Below, piece after piece: positions 1-6,688 of a DNA stretch of 7,342 nucleotides (its first letter is position 1; each line of letters starts with the position of its first letter). The position numbers and the translations under genes are program-made. Under the pieces are notes generated by a model. It was given only the letters and a program-made list of their open reading frames with translations. It was not told the origin of the DNA and searched no databases. Source of the DNA: an uncultured Burkholderiales bacterium (GTDB lineage Bacteria; Pseudomonadota; Gammaproteobacteria; Burkholderiales; Burkholderiaceae_C); the NCBI GenBank assembly GCA_903953985.1, contig CAJBLW010000610.1, positions 1-7,342 on the forward strand, in the 5' to 3' direction.

Positions 1-699
1 GCCCTCAGGTACGGGACCTGTGCTGGTCAGCTTCCAGGTGCCGTTGAGCAATACGGTGGTGGTTCCGATGATGGCGTTGTTGACGCCTTTCACCACGATC
101 GTCGCGCCTGGCTCACTTGTACCCTCGACTGTCAGCGTGCCGTTGGGGTTTTGCACCACGGGCTCTGTGATTTGCACCGCTGGTGGTTTGTTGTCCGCAT
201 AGGGGGCTGTATCGGTCGCCACTTCCTGGTTGATGTCAGTGGCGGTTGCAGTCAGCAAGCCTTGCTTCACAGGGGCCGTGCTGGTGACGGACCAGGTTCC
301 GTTTTGCAATACGGTGGTGGTGCCGACCAACACACCTGCAAAGCCTGTCACCTGTATTTTTGCGCCGGGTTCGCTGGTTCCGCTGACGGTCAAGGTACCG
401 TCGGCGTTTTGTGTCACGGGCTCAATGATGTTCACCACGGGTGGTTTTTCATCCACGTAAGGTGCTGTGTCTGTGGCGTTGCCCCCGTTGAGGCTGGCGT
501 TCGCTGTCAACGTGCCCTCCAGCACTGGACCTGCACTGGTGAGTGACCAAGTACCGTTGCCCTGCACGGTTGCCGCACCCAACACGACATTGTTGAAATC
601 AGTGACTGTGATGAGCGCTCCGATCGAGCCTGTACCGCTGACGGTCAGTGTGCCATTGAGGTTTTGCAGCACGGGTTCGTTGATCAGCACCGAGACGGT
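1..699 (-). repeat. Tandem 86-residue Ig-like repeats D1-D3 (D3 cut by window edge)
   Basis: Unit D1 spans 448-699, D2 190-447 and D3 1-189 (partial). Each has a start like INEPVLQN or ITEPVVQN, then NGTLTVSGTSEPGA, a TTTVLQNGTW-type strand with the only tryptophans of the visible protein (residues 1117, 1202, 1288), and an ATDTAPYxDxKPP linker to the next unit. This resembles bacterial Ig-like domains with SGTGEPGAT-type cores. The array probably continues beyond base 1. Confidence 0.85.
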
Positions 700-3600
700 A
701 TTGCCATTTGTGACATTGAAGGTCAGAGTGTTGGCGGTGGTGCTGGTGTCTGAACCTGCGTTGGCCGTGCCGCCGTTGTCCTGAACCTTGAAGCCAATGG
801 CTGCATAGCCAACGCCGTTGGCGTTGGGCGCTGGCGCATACACCAGGTTGCCCAAATTTGCTGCAGCGATCACTTGACCCTCTGTGACGTTCTGACCACT
901 GAGCTTGAGGGTGCCTGCTGCAGGCAGTGCCGTGATGATCACCGCACTCAGCGTATTGGCTGGCGTGTCGAACGCATCCGCAAAGCCGAAGTCAGACGGC
1001 GAGAAGCTTGTGCTCGCACCTTGAAGCATGGTGATCGTTTTGCTGGTCCCCGTGGGCGCATCGTTGACCGCGGTGATGGTCATGGCCACGGTGTCGATGT
1101 CGCTGAATGTGCCGTCGCTGCTGGTCATGGTCAGCGTGGCGCTGCCGCTGAAGTTGGTCAATGGCTTGTACGTGACGGCGTTTGCAGTGGCCAACAAGGT
1201 ATTGATGGCGCTGAGGGTGCCGGTCAGCTGCACACTGCCTGTGTTGTTGGTCGCAATGTTCACGCCGTTGGATGCCAGCAGTGTGAGGGTTCCGTTGGTC
1301 ACAGCCAGCGTGACAGTCATGGTGCTGTTAGCTGCGTCCACATCGGAAACTTGCAGACCTGTGATGACTTTGTTGGTGTCTTCGAGGGTGGTTTGTGCTG
1401 CAGGTACGGTATTGACTGGCGGGTTACCCTGAACTTGGGCGTTGTAGTCCACGTCATCTGTGGCATTGCTCGTGTTGCCTGCGCCGTCAGTGACGGCCAC
1501 ACTCACCTCGAGTTGGGTATTGGGGTCGACCAGCAGGTCTACTGTGGGCACATTCACGCTGAAATTGCCTTGCGCATCCACCGCAGCTGTGAAGGTTTTG
1601 TCGTTGACGCTCAAGGTCACCACATCGCCCGCACGGAATTCGCCCGTGACTTTGCCAGTGACAGGCAAGCTGGTTTGACCGGCTTCTTGCGCAGAGATCA
1701 GGTTGTCCGGGGTGATGTTGTCCAGCGCCACGCTGGCCACGGGGGTCGTGGTGTCCACGCCGTAGTTTTGAACCGCGTTGGCTGTGATGCTGCCGCCGGG
1801 TGTGGTGGCCGTCACGCTGGCGTTGATCTGGGTGTCCGCATCTGCCAGAAGATCTGTGGTGGGCACGTTGACGCTGAAGTTGCCTTGTGCATCCACCAAG
1901 CCTGTGAAGGTCTTGTCATTGACTTGGAGCGTAACTCTGTCGTTCACAGCGAACACGCCTGTGACTTTGCCGGTGACGGGGGTGGTGGTGCTTTGAGCCT
2001 CGACTTTGTTGAGCAGGTTATCTGCCGTGACGGGGTTGACCACCAACGCTGTGCCGGTTGAGGGCACGCTTTCCACCGCGTAGGTCTGGCTGTTTTGGGT
2101 CGACTGGAGTTGACCGGTGATCGGGTCTTTGGCCAAAACACTGACCTGGACGGTTTTGTCTGCATCGGCCTTGAGGTCGGCCATCAGCACACTGACGGTG
2201 AATTCTCCTGCGGCGTTGACGCTGCTCGCCAGGGTCTTGTTGTTCAGGTTGACCGTGACCGCATCGCCTGCCGAGAACGGTCCTGTGACTTTGCCGGTCA
2301 GGTTAACGTTGGTCTGAGTGCCCTCGGTAGGGCTGATGATGTTGTCGCCCGTGACCGGGTTGAGGATCACAGCCGAGGTGATGCCGGGATTGACTGACGC
2401 GTTGTAATCCCTGATGGCGCCTGCATTGCTCGTGTTGCCTGCGCCGTCGGTGACGGCCACAGTCACCTCGAGTTGGGTGTCCGGGTCGGCCAGCAGGTCG
2501 ACCATCGGCACGTTCACGCTGAAGTTGCCGCCAGCGTCTAATGTGCCGGTAAATGGCTTGCCATTGAGGCTGACTGTGACCACATCGCCCGGACGGAATT
2601 CGCCCGTGACTTTGCCAGTCACTGGCAGTGTGGCCTGCCCTGCTTCTTGCGCAGAGATCAGATTGTCCGGGGTGATGTTGTCCACCACCACGCTGGCCAC
2701 GGGTGGCGTGGTGTCCGTGCCGTTGTCCACGCCATAGTTTTGCACGGCATTGGCTGTTCCGGCGCGGGTGGTGACGCTGCCTTCGATTTGTGTGTCGGGA
2801 TCAGCCAGCAGATCTGCTGTGGGCACGTTGATGTTGAATGCACCTTGAGCGTTCACAACGCCGCTGAAGGTTTTGCCGTTCAAGCTCAAGGTGACGGTAT
2901 CCCCCAGAGCAAAAACACCCGTTACCTTGCCGGTGATGACCGTGTTCGTGAAGCCTGCTTCTGCGCTGTTGATGAGGTTATCCGAAGTAATCGTGTCGAT
3001 GTAAAACGCCACGGTTTTACCGGCGGTGGTCTGCGTTTCGACCGCGTAATCTTGGCTGCTGGTGGCTGTGGTGATGTTGCCTGTGACCGGATCTTTGGCC
3101 GCAACAGAAACTTCCGCCTTGGTGTCGCTGTCGGTCTTGATGTCAGTGGTGCTGAGGATGAAGCTGTAGCTGCCATCGGCGGCCACGGTGGTTGACAAGG
3201 TTTTGCCATTCAAGTTCAGCGTGACGATGTCGCCTGCAGAGAAGGCTCCCGTGACTTTGCCGCTGAGCGTGGTGGTGGTTTGATTTCCTTCGGCAACACT
3301 CACGATGTTGTCACCCGCAATGGGATTCAAGCTGATGGCCACATCGTTGACCGCTGGACTTGGAACTGGACCTGTGCCTGCGGCATTCACCAATGCGGCA
3401 GCCCCGGCACCAGCACCTGCCAGACCCAAAGCGCCCAACAGAGGATTGACAGCCAGCAAACCCACTGCCGCACCAGAGCCCAACACTTCTGACCCACCCA
3501 GAGCCACGCTGACCGCCTGACCGCCATCGGCCAGTTCCGGAATCAGCCCTTTGACGTTGGGGTCCTCCGGAATGTATTCGTAAAAATTTCCGTTCTCTGC

Positions 3601-3897
3601 CTGGCCCAAAACCGCGTTATAGCCATCGGGCATGACTTCGTAATAACCTTCGATGATGACATCCGCCTCCTGGCTTTCCTCAAACAGCAGATGGAGGTTT
3701 TTACCCACTCGTTTGACTTTGACGTTTTGAGGCGCCATGCCTTTGGCTTTATCCAGGTCTTGCAACTGGTATTTCGCCCCGGCCTGAGCCTTGATGCGCA
3801 AGGGCTGCCCAAGCGCACCTTGACCTTGGGTGACGTCGAGAGACTCGTTGCTTTCTGCTTTGCCTGTGTTGACGAGGACTTTGAATTTTTTAGCCAT
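1..3897 (-). CDS. Giant Bap/BapA-like repetitive surface adhesin, N-terminal 1299 codons (3' end beyond window)
   Basis: Probable secreted biofilm/attachment protein. The frame has no stop from the ATG at 3897 to base 1; an in-frame TGA lies four codons upstream, and no good Shine-Dalgarno is visible. Residues 1-138 resemble a BapA-type prefix domain (ADVIIEGYYE, NGNFYEYIPED). Residues 139-174 are uncharged and Ala/Gly/Leu-rich. Six Ig-like repeats follow (about 187-287, 297-391, 400-500, 509-609, 617-715, 720-820), sharing VTGKVTG, GDxVT and DLLADxDTQ. A cadherin-like domain (about 824-948) ends in the typical TAVNDAP. A second such domain spans about 949-1066, with PAAGTLKLSG and FKVQDNGGTAN. 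Ig-like repeats of 86 residues start at 1067 and run off the edge. There is no cysteine in 1299 residues. No classical signal peptide is seen, which fits type I secretion with a C-terminal signal, but neither that signal nor transporter genes are in the window. The family call is firm; substrate and mode of anchoring are unknown. Confidence 0.93.
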   Translation of the reverse strand, partial: MAKKFKVLVNTGKAESNESLDVTQGQGALGQPLRIKAQAGAKYQLQDLDKAKGMAPQNVKVKRVGKNLHLLFEESQEADVIIEGYYEVMPDGYNAVLGQAENGNFYEYIPEDPNVKGLIPELADGGQAVSVALGGSEVLGSGAAVGLLAVNPLLGALGLAGAGAGAAALVNAAGTGPVPSPAVNDVAISLNPIAGDNIVSVAEGNQTTTTLSGKVTGAFSAGDIVTLNLNGKTLSTTVAADGSYSFILSTTDIKTDSDTKAEVSVAAKDPVTGNITTATSSQDYAVETQTTAGKTVAFYIDTITSDNLINSAEAGFTNTVITGKVTGVFALGDTVTLSLNGKTFSGVVNAQGAFNINVPTADLLADPDTQIEGSVTTRAGTANAVQNYGVDNGTDTTPPVASVVVDNITPDNLISAQEAGQATLPVTGKVTGEFRPGDVVTVSLNGKPFTGTLDAGGNFSVNVPMVDLLADPDTQLEVTVAVTDGAGNTSNAGAIRDYNASVNPGITSAVILNPVTGDNIISPTEGTQTNVNLTGKVTGPFSAGDAVTVNLNNKTLASSVNAAGEFTVSVLMADLKADADKTVQVSVLAKDPITGQLQSTQNSQTYAVESVPSTGTALVVNPVTADNLLNKVEAQSTTTPVTGKVTGVFAVNDRVTLQVNDKTFTGLVDAQGNFSVNVPTTDLLADADTQINASVTATTPGGSITANAVQNYGVDTTTPVASVALDNITPDNLISAQEAGQTSLPVTGKVTGEFRAGDVVTLSVNDKTFTAAVDAQGNFSVNVPTVDLLVDPNTQLEVSVAVTDGAGNTSNATDDVDYNAQVQGNPPVNTVPAAQTTLEDTNKVITGLQVSDVDAANSTMTVTLAVTNGTLTLLASNGVNIATNNTGSVQLTGTLSAINTLLATANAVTYKPLTNFSGSATLTMTSSDGTFSDIDTVAMTITAVNDAPTGTSKTITMLQGASTSFSPSDFGFADAFDTPANTLSAVIITALPAAGTLKLSGQNVTEGQVIAAANLGNLVYAPAPNANGVGYAAIGFKVQDNGGTANAGSDTSTTANTLTFNVTNGNTVSVLINEPVLQNLNGTLTVSGTGSIGALITVTDFNNVVLGAATVQGNGTWSLTSAGPVLEGTLTANASLNGGNATDTAPYVDEKPPVVNIIEPVTQNADGTLTVSGTSEPGAKIQVTGFAGVLVGTTTVLQNGTWSVTSTAPVKQGLLTATATDINQEVATDTAPYADNKPPAVQITEPVVQNPNGTLTVEGTSEPGATIVVKGVNNAIIGTTTVLLNGTWKLTSTGPVPEG
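1432..2376 (-). repeat. Adhesin super-repeat copy 2: Ig-like units A2-B2-C2
   Basis: Codes for residues 508-822 and repeats the A-B-C order of copy 1. C2 aligns with C1 at about 80 of 101 residues by hand count, far closer than A, B and C resemble one another. Matching DNA lies exactly 960 bp apart: 1681-1740 against 2641-2700 differs at only four positions. Confidence 0.85.
2377..3342 (-). repeat. Adhesin super-repeat copy 1: Ig-like units A1-B1-C1
   Basis: Codes for residues 186-507. Three consecutive Ig-like units each have their own ending: A ends in DYAVE after KDPVTG, B ends in QNYGVD, and C ends in DYNA after DGAGNTSNA. The same order recurs in the next copy, 320-324 residues later, so the duplicated unit is the triplet rather than a single domain. 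Confidence 0.85.
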
Positions 3898-4110
3898 GGT
3901 GCTTTTTCAACTGTGGTGTAGGGTTCGAATGTGTTCAGTGCTGGGTTTGCAAGACCTTCGGTATCCGAATACCTTTGATCTATCTTTGAAATTTCGAACT
4001 GACAATAATAATCCCAAAGTTCCACTTTATTTTTCAAAAAGTATTAACTTTTAGCGTTTTTATTGTTTTAAGTTGTAATAATTTACATTTTCGAAAATAC
4101 AAACTGCTTT
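3898..4110 (-). promoter_or_regulatory. AT-rich leader/promoter region of the adhesin gene
   Basis: No gene is supported in this 213-bp stretch. G+C falls to 19 of 90 bases in 4021-4110 and 19 of 60 in 3961-4020, against G+C-rich coding DNA on both sides. It contains a perfect 12-bp palindrome ATTTTCGAAAAT (4087-4098), two further TTCGAA sites (3924-3929, 3993-3998) and overlapping short inverted repeats at 3957-3973 (TTCGG-TAT-CCGAA and GGTAT-CCGA-ATACC). No convincing -35/-10 pair could be picked. The region is a likely target for DNA-binding regulators or nucleoid proteins, by inference from composition and position. Confidence 0.5.
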
Positions 4111-4142
4111 GCCCGTCACCCTCTGCCAACAGGGTGACGGGC
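4111..4142 (-). terminator. Perfect 12-bp hairpin downstream of the OmpA-family lipoprotein gene
   Basis: Arms GCCCGTCACCCT (4111-4122) and AGGGTGACGGGC (4131-4142) pair perfectly around an 8-base loop. The hairpin starts 54 bases past the lipoprotein stop codon. On the minus strand it is followed by AAAGCAGTTTGTATTTT, a T-rich but interrupted tail, so it is not a textbook intrinsic terminator. It may also act as a 3' mRNA stabiliser or insulate the adhesin promoter from upstream transcription. Confidence 0.6.
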
Positions 4143-4196
4143 CGAGGCATTGACCTCATGACCCTAAAAAGGGCCCAAAGTTCAGCCCGGCAAGCT

Positions 4197-5159
4197 TCAA
4201 CGGGGGGTACCCGTGATCAAGACCACCACTCTGCGGTTGAGTGAATTGCAGGCGATGCTCTTGGCTATGGGGGCCTTTGGGCAATCTCTGACCACAGGCT
4301 CGCTGGCGCCTCGACTCTCCGAGGTGATGGGCACGCCATCGGGCAGCTTTTTTTGCAGATGTTCACGTACCGTCTGTGACCGCTCTTGGGACAAACTGTC
4401 GTTTTTGCTGGGTTTTCCCAATGGGTCGGCGTGTCCGATCACATGCACACGCTCCAACACGATCTTGTCGTTTCGCAATTGCAAGAGGTGTGCATCTATG
4501 GATTGCAAGCTGGCCGGGGTCATGGCTGTCGCATCAGATCGGTCAAACTCAAACAGCACCTGCGCATTCAGCGTGATGGGTTCGCTCACCGCCGCGGGCT
4601 TGGCCACCGTTTCAGCAGACATGACGCACTCTTGAGCCACTCGCGAGATGGTGTGCATTTGCTGGCGTGCACCCGAAACCTCACGCATGGCCTGAGACTG
4701 AGGGACAGGCTTGAAAACAGGGCGGGAATTTTCTTGAACAACACGCAAGAAATGCGTTTGACCTGGCGACAAATTCAACGCGGTGATGCTGTCCATCAGG
4801 TCTTTCGGGCGGGCGCCCACTTGCATCTGTCTTGCGCCGAGGTCAACTCTTCCGGACCTGTAGCACAGCTGAGTCCATGCGCCGCCTACAACTGATGCGT
4901 GGTACGAGCCATCTACAAAAATGCTGGTGGCACCCGACAATTTTTCTTCAGGGGTTTGGTAAATCACAATGCGGCTCTGAGATGCATGGACTTTGAAGGG
5001 CAATTCAAAAAATCCCCCCAATGACTCCAGACTGGATCGGGTTTGCACAACACCCGCCCCCTCATCCTGCTTGACGGCGCTTGTCTGGGCGCATCCGGTC
5101 ACAAGGACCCAGACGAGGGCTGCTGCGACCCACATCATTTTATTTTTTGTCGTTTCCAT
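4197..5159 (-). CDS. OmpA-family peptidoglycan-binding outer-membrane lipoprotein
   Basis: Predicted 320-residue lipoprotein tying the outer membrane to peptidoglycan. The signal peptide has a short basic start (KNK), a hydrophobic core and a VTGC lipobox. Cys23 would be lipidated, and Ala at +2 argues for outer-membrane sorting. Residues about 50-160 form a domain with IVIY, FVDGSYHASVV and LSPGQTHFLRV, faintly like DUF2846-type envelope domains (inference). The OmpA_C domain covers about 196-317: LFEFDRSDA, GHAD (Asp245), LSQERSQTV (Arg260) and NRRVVV. The Asp and Arg are 15 residues apart, as in the Acinetobacter OmpA pair that binds diaminopimelate. Cys293 and Cys304 probably form the disulfide common near the end of this domain. 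The ATG at 5159 is preferred over the GTG at 5162 because GGAAGA lies 5 bases before the ATG but only 2 before the GTG. The adhesin gene follows on the same strand after a hairpin. Confidence 0.9.
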   Translation of the reverse strand: METTKNKMMWVAAALVWVLVTGCAQTSAVKQDEGAGVVQTRSSLESLGGFFELPFKVHASQSRIVIYQTPEEKLSGATSIFVDGSYHASVVGGAWTQLCYRSGRVDLGARQMQVGARPKDLMDSITALNLSPGQTHFLRVVQENSRPVFKPVPQSQAMREVSGARQQMHTISRVAQECVMSAETVAKPAAVSEPITLNAQVLFEFDRSDATAMTPASLQSIDAHLLQLRNDKIVLERVHVIGHADPLGKPSKNDSLSQERSQTVREHLQKKLPDGVPITSESRGASEPVVRDCPKAPIAKSIACNSLNRRVVVLITGTPR

Positions 5160-5164
5160 CACAT

Positions 5165-5170
5165 TCTTCC
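5165..5170 (-). promoter_or_regulatory. Ribosome binding site of the OmpA-family lipoprotein gene
   Basis: GGAAGA on the minus strand is followed by five bases and then the ATG at 5159. The adjoining in-frame GTG at 5162 would be only two bases away, so this site decides the start. Confidence 0.65.
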
Positions 5171-5198
5171 GGCTTCAAAAAAAGCAAATACTAACACT

Positions 5199-5226
5199 TA
5201 GATATAAATATTTATCTAGTTGTCAT
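5199..5226 (-). promoter_or_regulatory. Probable promoter/operator region of the OmpA-family lipoprotein gene
   Basis: An AT-rich patch 40-67 bases upstream of the start contains a perfect inverted repeat TAGATA (5199-5204) and TATCTA (5213-5218) with an 8-base spacer. On the minus strand ATGACA (5221-5226) could serve as a -35 element, one mismatch from TTGACA, but no good -10 sits at standard spacing. The rest of the 223-bp spacer (5160-5382) shows no gene and no clear terminator for the upstream GAPDH gene. Confidence 0.35.
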
Positions 5227-5382
5227 ATTTGATGCTTCTTTTATTTGAAGCCTACGCGGTTCCAGACTCAACGACTGAGCAACATCTGATTCGGGGGTTT
5301 TTCTCTCTGACCGGACGCGAATTGCACGGACGCCCATTGCGGGGACAAAGTCTTGGCCTTTGGGCCCATGGCAAGCGGGCGC

Positions 5383-6381
5383 TCAGCCGCCGACCACCCG
5401 CGCCATCTCCAGGCATTTGTTGGCGTAACCCCACTCGTTGTCGTACCAGGCCACCACCTTGATGAAGGTGCTGTCCAGTGCGATGCCCGCGTTGGCATCG
5501 AACACGCTGGTGCACACCTCACCACGAAAGTCGGTGGAGACCACCTTGTCGGTCGTATAGCCCAGCACGCCCTTCAAAGCCCCTTCGCTTTGCGCTTTCA
5601 TCTCGGCGCAGATTTCGGCGTAGGTGGCCGGGGTTTCCAGCTCGGCTGTCAGGTCGACCACCGACACATCTGAAGTGGGCACGCGAAACGCCATGCCCGT
5701 GAGCTTGCCCTGCATGGCCGGGATCACCACGCCCACCGCTTTGGCCGCGCCCGTGCTGCTGGGGATGATGTTTTCCAGAATGCCGCGGCCGCCGCGCCAG
5801 TCCTTGTTGCTGGGGCTGTCCACGGTTTTTTGGGTGGCTGTGGCAGCGTGCACGGTGGTCATCAGCCCGCGCTTGATGCCCCACTTGTCGTGCAGCACCT
5901 TGGTGATGGGGGCCAGCGCGTTGGTGGTGCAACTGGCATTGCTGATGATGGCTTGCCCAGCATAAGACGCATGGTTGACGCCATACACAAACATCGGCGT
6001 GTCGTCCTTCGAAGGCGCTGACATGACGACTTTCTTGGCCCCTGCGGCCAGGTGCTTGCCTGCGCTGTCCTTGTCCAAAAACAGCCCTGTGGATTCGATC
6101 ACCACATCGGCACCGACTTCGTTCCACTGCAGATGGGCCGGGTCGCGCTCTTGCGTCAGGCGGATGCGCTGACCGTTGACCACCAGCGTGTTGCCGTCCA
6201 CCGCGATGCTGCCTTTGAATCGACCATGCACGCTGTCGTATTGCAGCATGTAGGCCAGGTACTCGGGTTCGAGCAAGTCGTTGATGCCGACGATCTCGAC
6301 ATCGTTGAAGTTCTGTACTGCTGCGCGCAGCACCATGCGGCCAATGCGGCCAAATCCGTTGATGCCGATCCTTGTGGTCAT
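5383..6381 (-). CDS. gap: Type I glyceraldehyde-3-phosphate dehydrogenase
   Basis: Cytoplasmic glycolytic/gluconeogenic enzyme that oxidises and phosphorylates glyceraldehyde 3-phosphate to 1,3-bisphosphoglycerate with NAD+; it normally works as a homotetramer. It has 332 residues, the usual length. The Rossmann nucleotide loop is GINGFGRIGR (6-15), and Asp35 in GINDL fits NAD specificity. The active site is SNASCTTN with Cys151 as nucleophile and His178 in TTVHAAT as base. Further family signatures are SSTGAAKAVG (208-217), FRVPTSDVSVVDLT (232-245) and the C-terminal WYDNEWGY (312-319). Every key residue checked is present, so the enzyme should be active. The sequence is close to E. coli GapA along its whole length. 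The ATG at 6381 lacks a strong Shine-Dalgarno. It is a single transcription unit as far as seen, divergent from the SRAP gene; no other glycolytic gene is adjacent. Confidence 0.98.
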   Translation of the reverse strand: MTTRIGINGFGRIGRMVLRAAVQNFNDVEIVGINDLLEPEYLAYMLQYDSVHGRFKGSIAVDGNTLVVNGQRIRLTQERDPAHLQWNEVGADVVIESTGLFLDKDSAGKHLAAGAKKVVMSAPSKDDTPMFVYGVNHASYAGQAIISNASCTTNALAPITKVLHDKWGIKRGLMTTVHAATATQKTVDSPSNKDWRGGRGILENIIPSSTGAAKAVGVVIPAMQGKLTGMAFRVPTSDVSVVDLTAELETPATYAEICAEMKAQSEGALKGVLGYTTDKVVSTDFRGEVCTSVFDANAGIALDSTFIKVVAWYDNEWGYANKCLEMARVVGG

Positions 6382-6688
6382 GGAAGTTTCACTTTCGTTG
6401 GATGTGTCCGTGGAGGCAGCTGCCGTTGTGTGGCCACCGCCGATGTAACCATCCTATGCGAATTTATGAAACTTTGTTACATGCCCTGCGCTTCACATGG
6501 GGTTGTTCTGGTTTTGTAACTGGGTATGGAACGCCGCAAAAGAACTTTGGACCGTCAGCGCCACACTGCCCTGCCAATGGCCCAAGCTGTATCGCATCCA
6601 ATGCGCACGAAATAACCCCTTGCGCTGGGCGCAAAGACGCTCCATCAGCGGGGGTCACCGTACCTCATGCCAGCGATAAACTGCTCGG
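6382..6688. promoter_or_regulatory. Divergent intergenic region between gap and the SRAP gene
   Basis: This 307-bp spacer must hold the promoters of both outward-facing genes. A perfect 7-bp inverted pair ATGTAAC (6443-6449) and GTTACAT (6476-6482) has arm centres 33 bp apart, and a third TGTAAC lies at 6515-6520. TTGTTC (6503-6508) and TATGGA (6525-6530), 16 bp apart, are a weak plus-strand promoter candidate; on the minus strand TAGGAT, just inside the inverted pair, could be a gap -10. No LexA-type CTGT-N8-ACAG site was seen. No coding gene is supported here. Confidence 0.45.

Noticed and set aside
874..2061. Long open plus-strand frame (395 codons) opposite the adhesin; similar ones at 2095-2397 and 2647-3195
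   Set aside because: These are in codon register antisense to the adhesin; the repetitive Val/Thr/Gly-rich coding on the minus strand avoids antisense stops. The product is low-complexity (His/Gly/Val/Cys rich) with no domain.
1432..3342. Possible CRISPR or mobile-element repeats
   Set aside because: The repeats are in-frame coding duplications of about 300 and 960 bp with protein-level periodicity, not short repeats with unique spacers, and there is no transposase or target-site duplication.
3543..4037. Minus-strand frame of 164 codons overlapping the adhesin start
   Set aside because: It begins with TTG in the AT-rich leader and then runs out of frame through the prefix-domain codons; its product is Lys/Ser/Arg-rich nonsense, whereas the adhesin frame gives a recognisable domain.
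4213..4895. Plus-strand frames of 140 and 169 codons opposite the lipoprotein gene
   Set aside because: Antisense shadows of the OmpA-family gene with no recognisable domain.
5234..5251. Hairpin GCTTC-N8-GAAGC as terminator of gap
   Set aside because: Only five base pairs, more than 130 bases past the stop, with no U-tract on the minus strand.
5519..6127. 202-codon minus-strand frame inside gap
   Set aside because: It is a shifted frame of the well-supported GAPDH gene, with a His/Gln/Arg-rich product and no motif.
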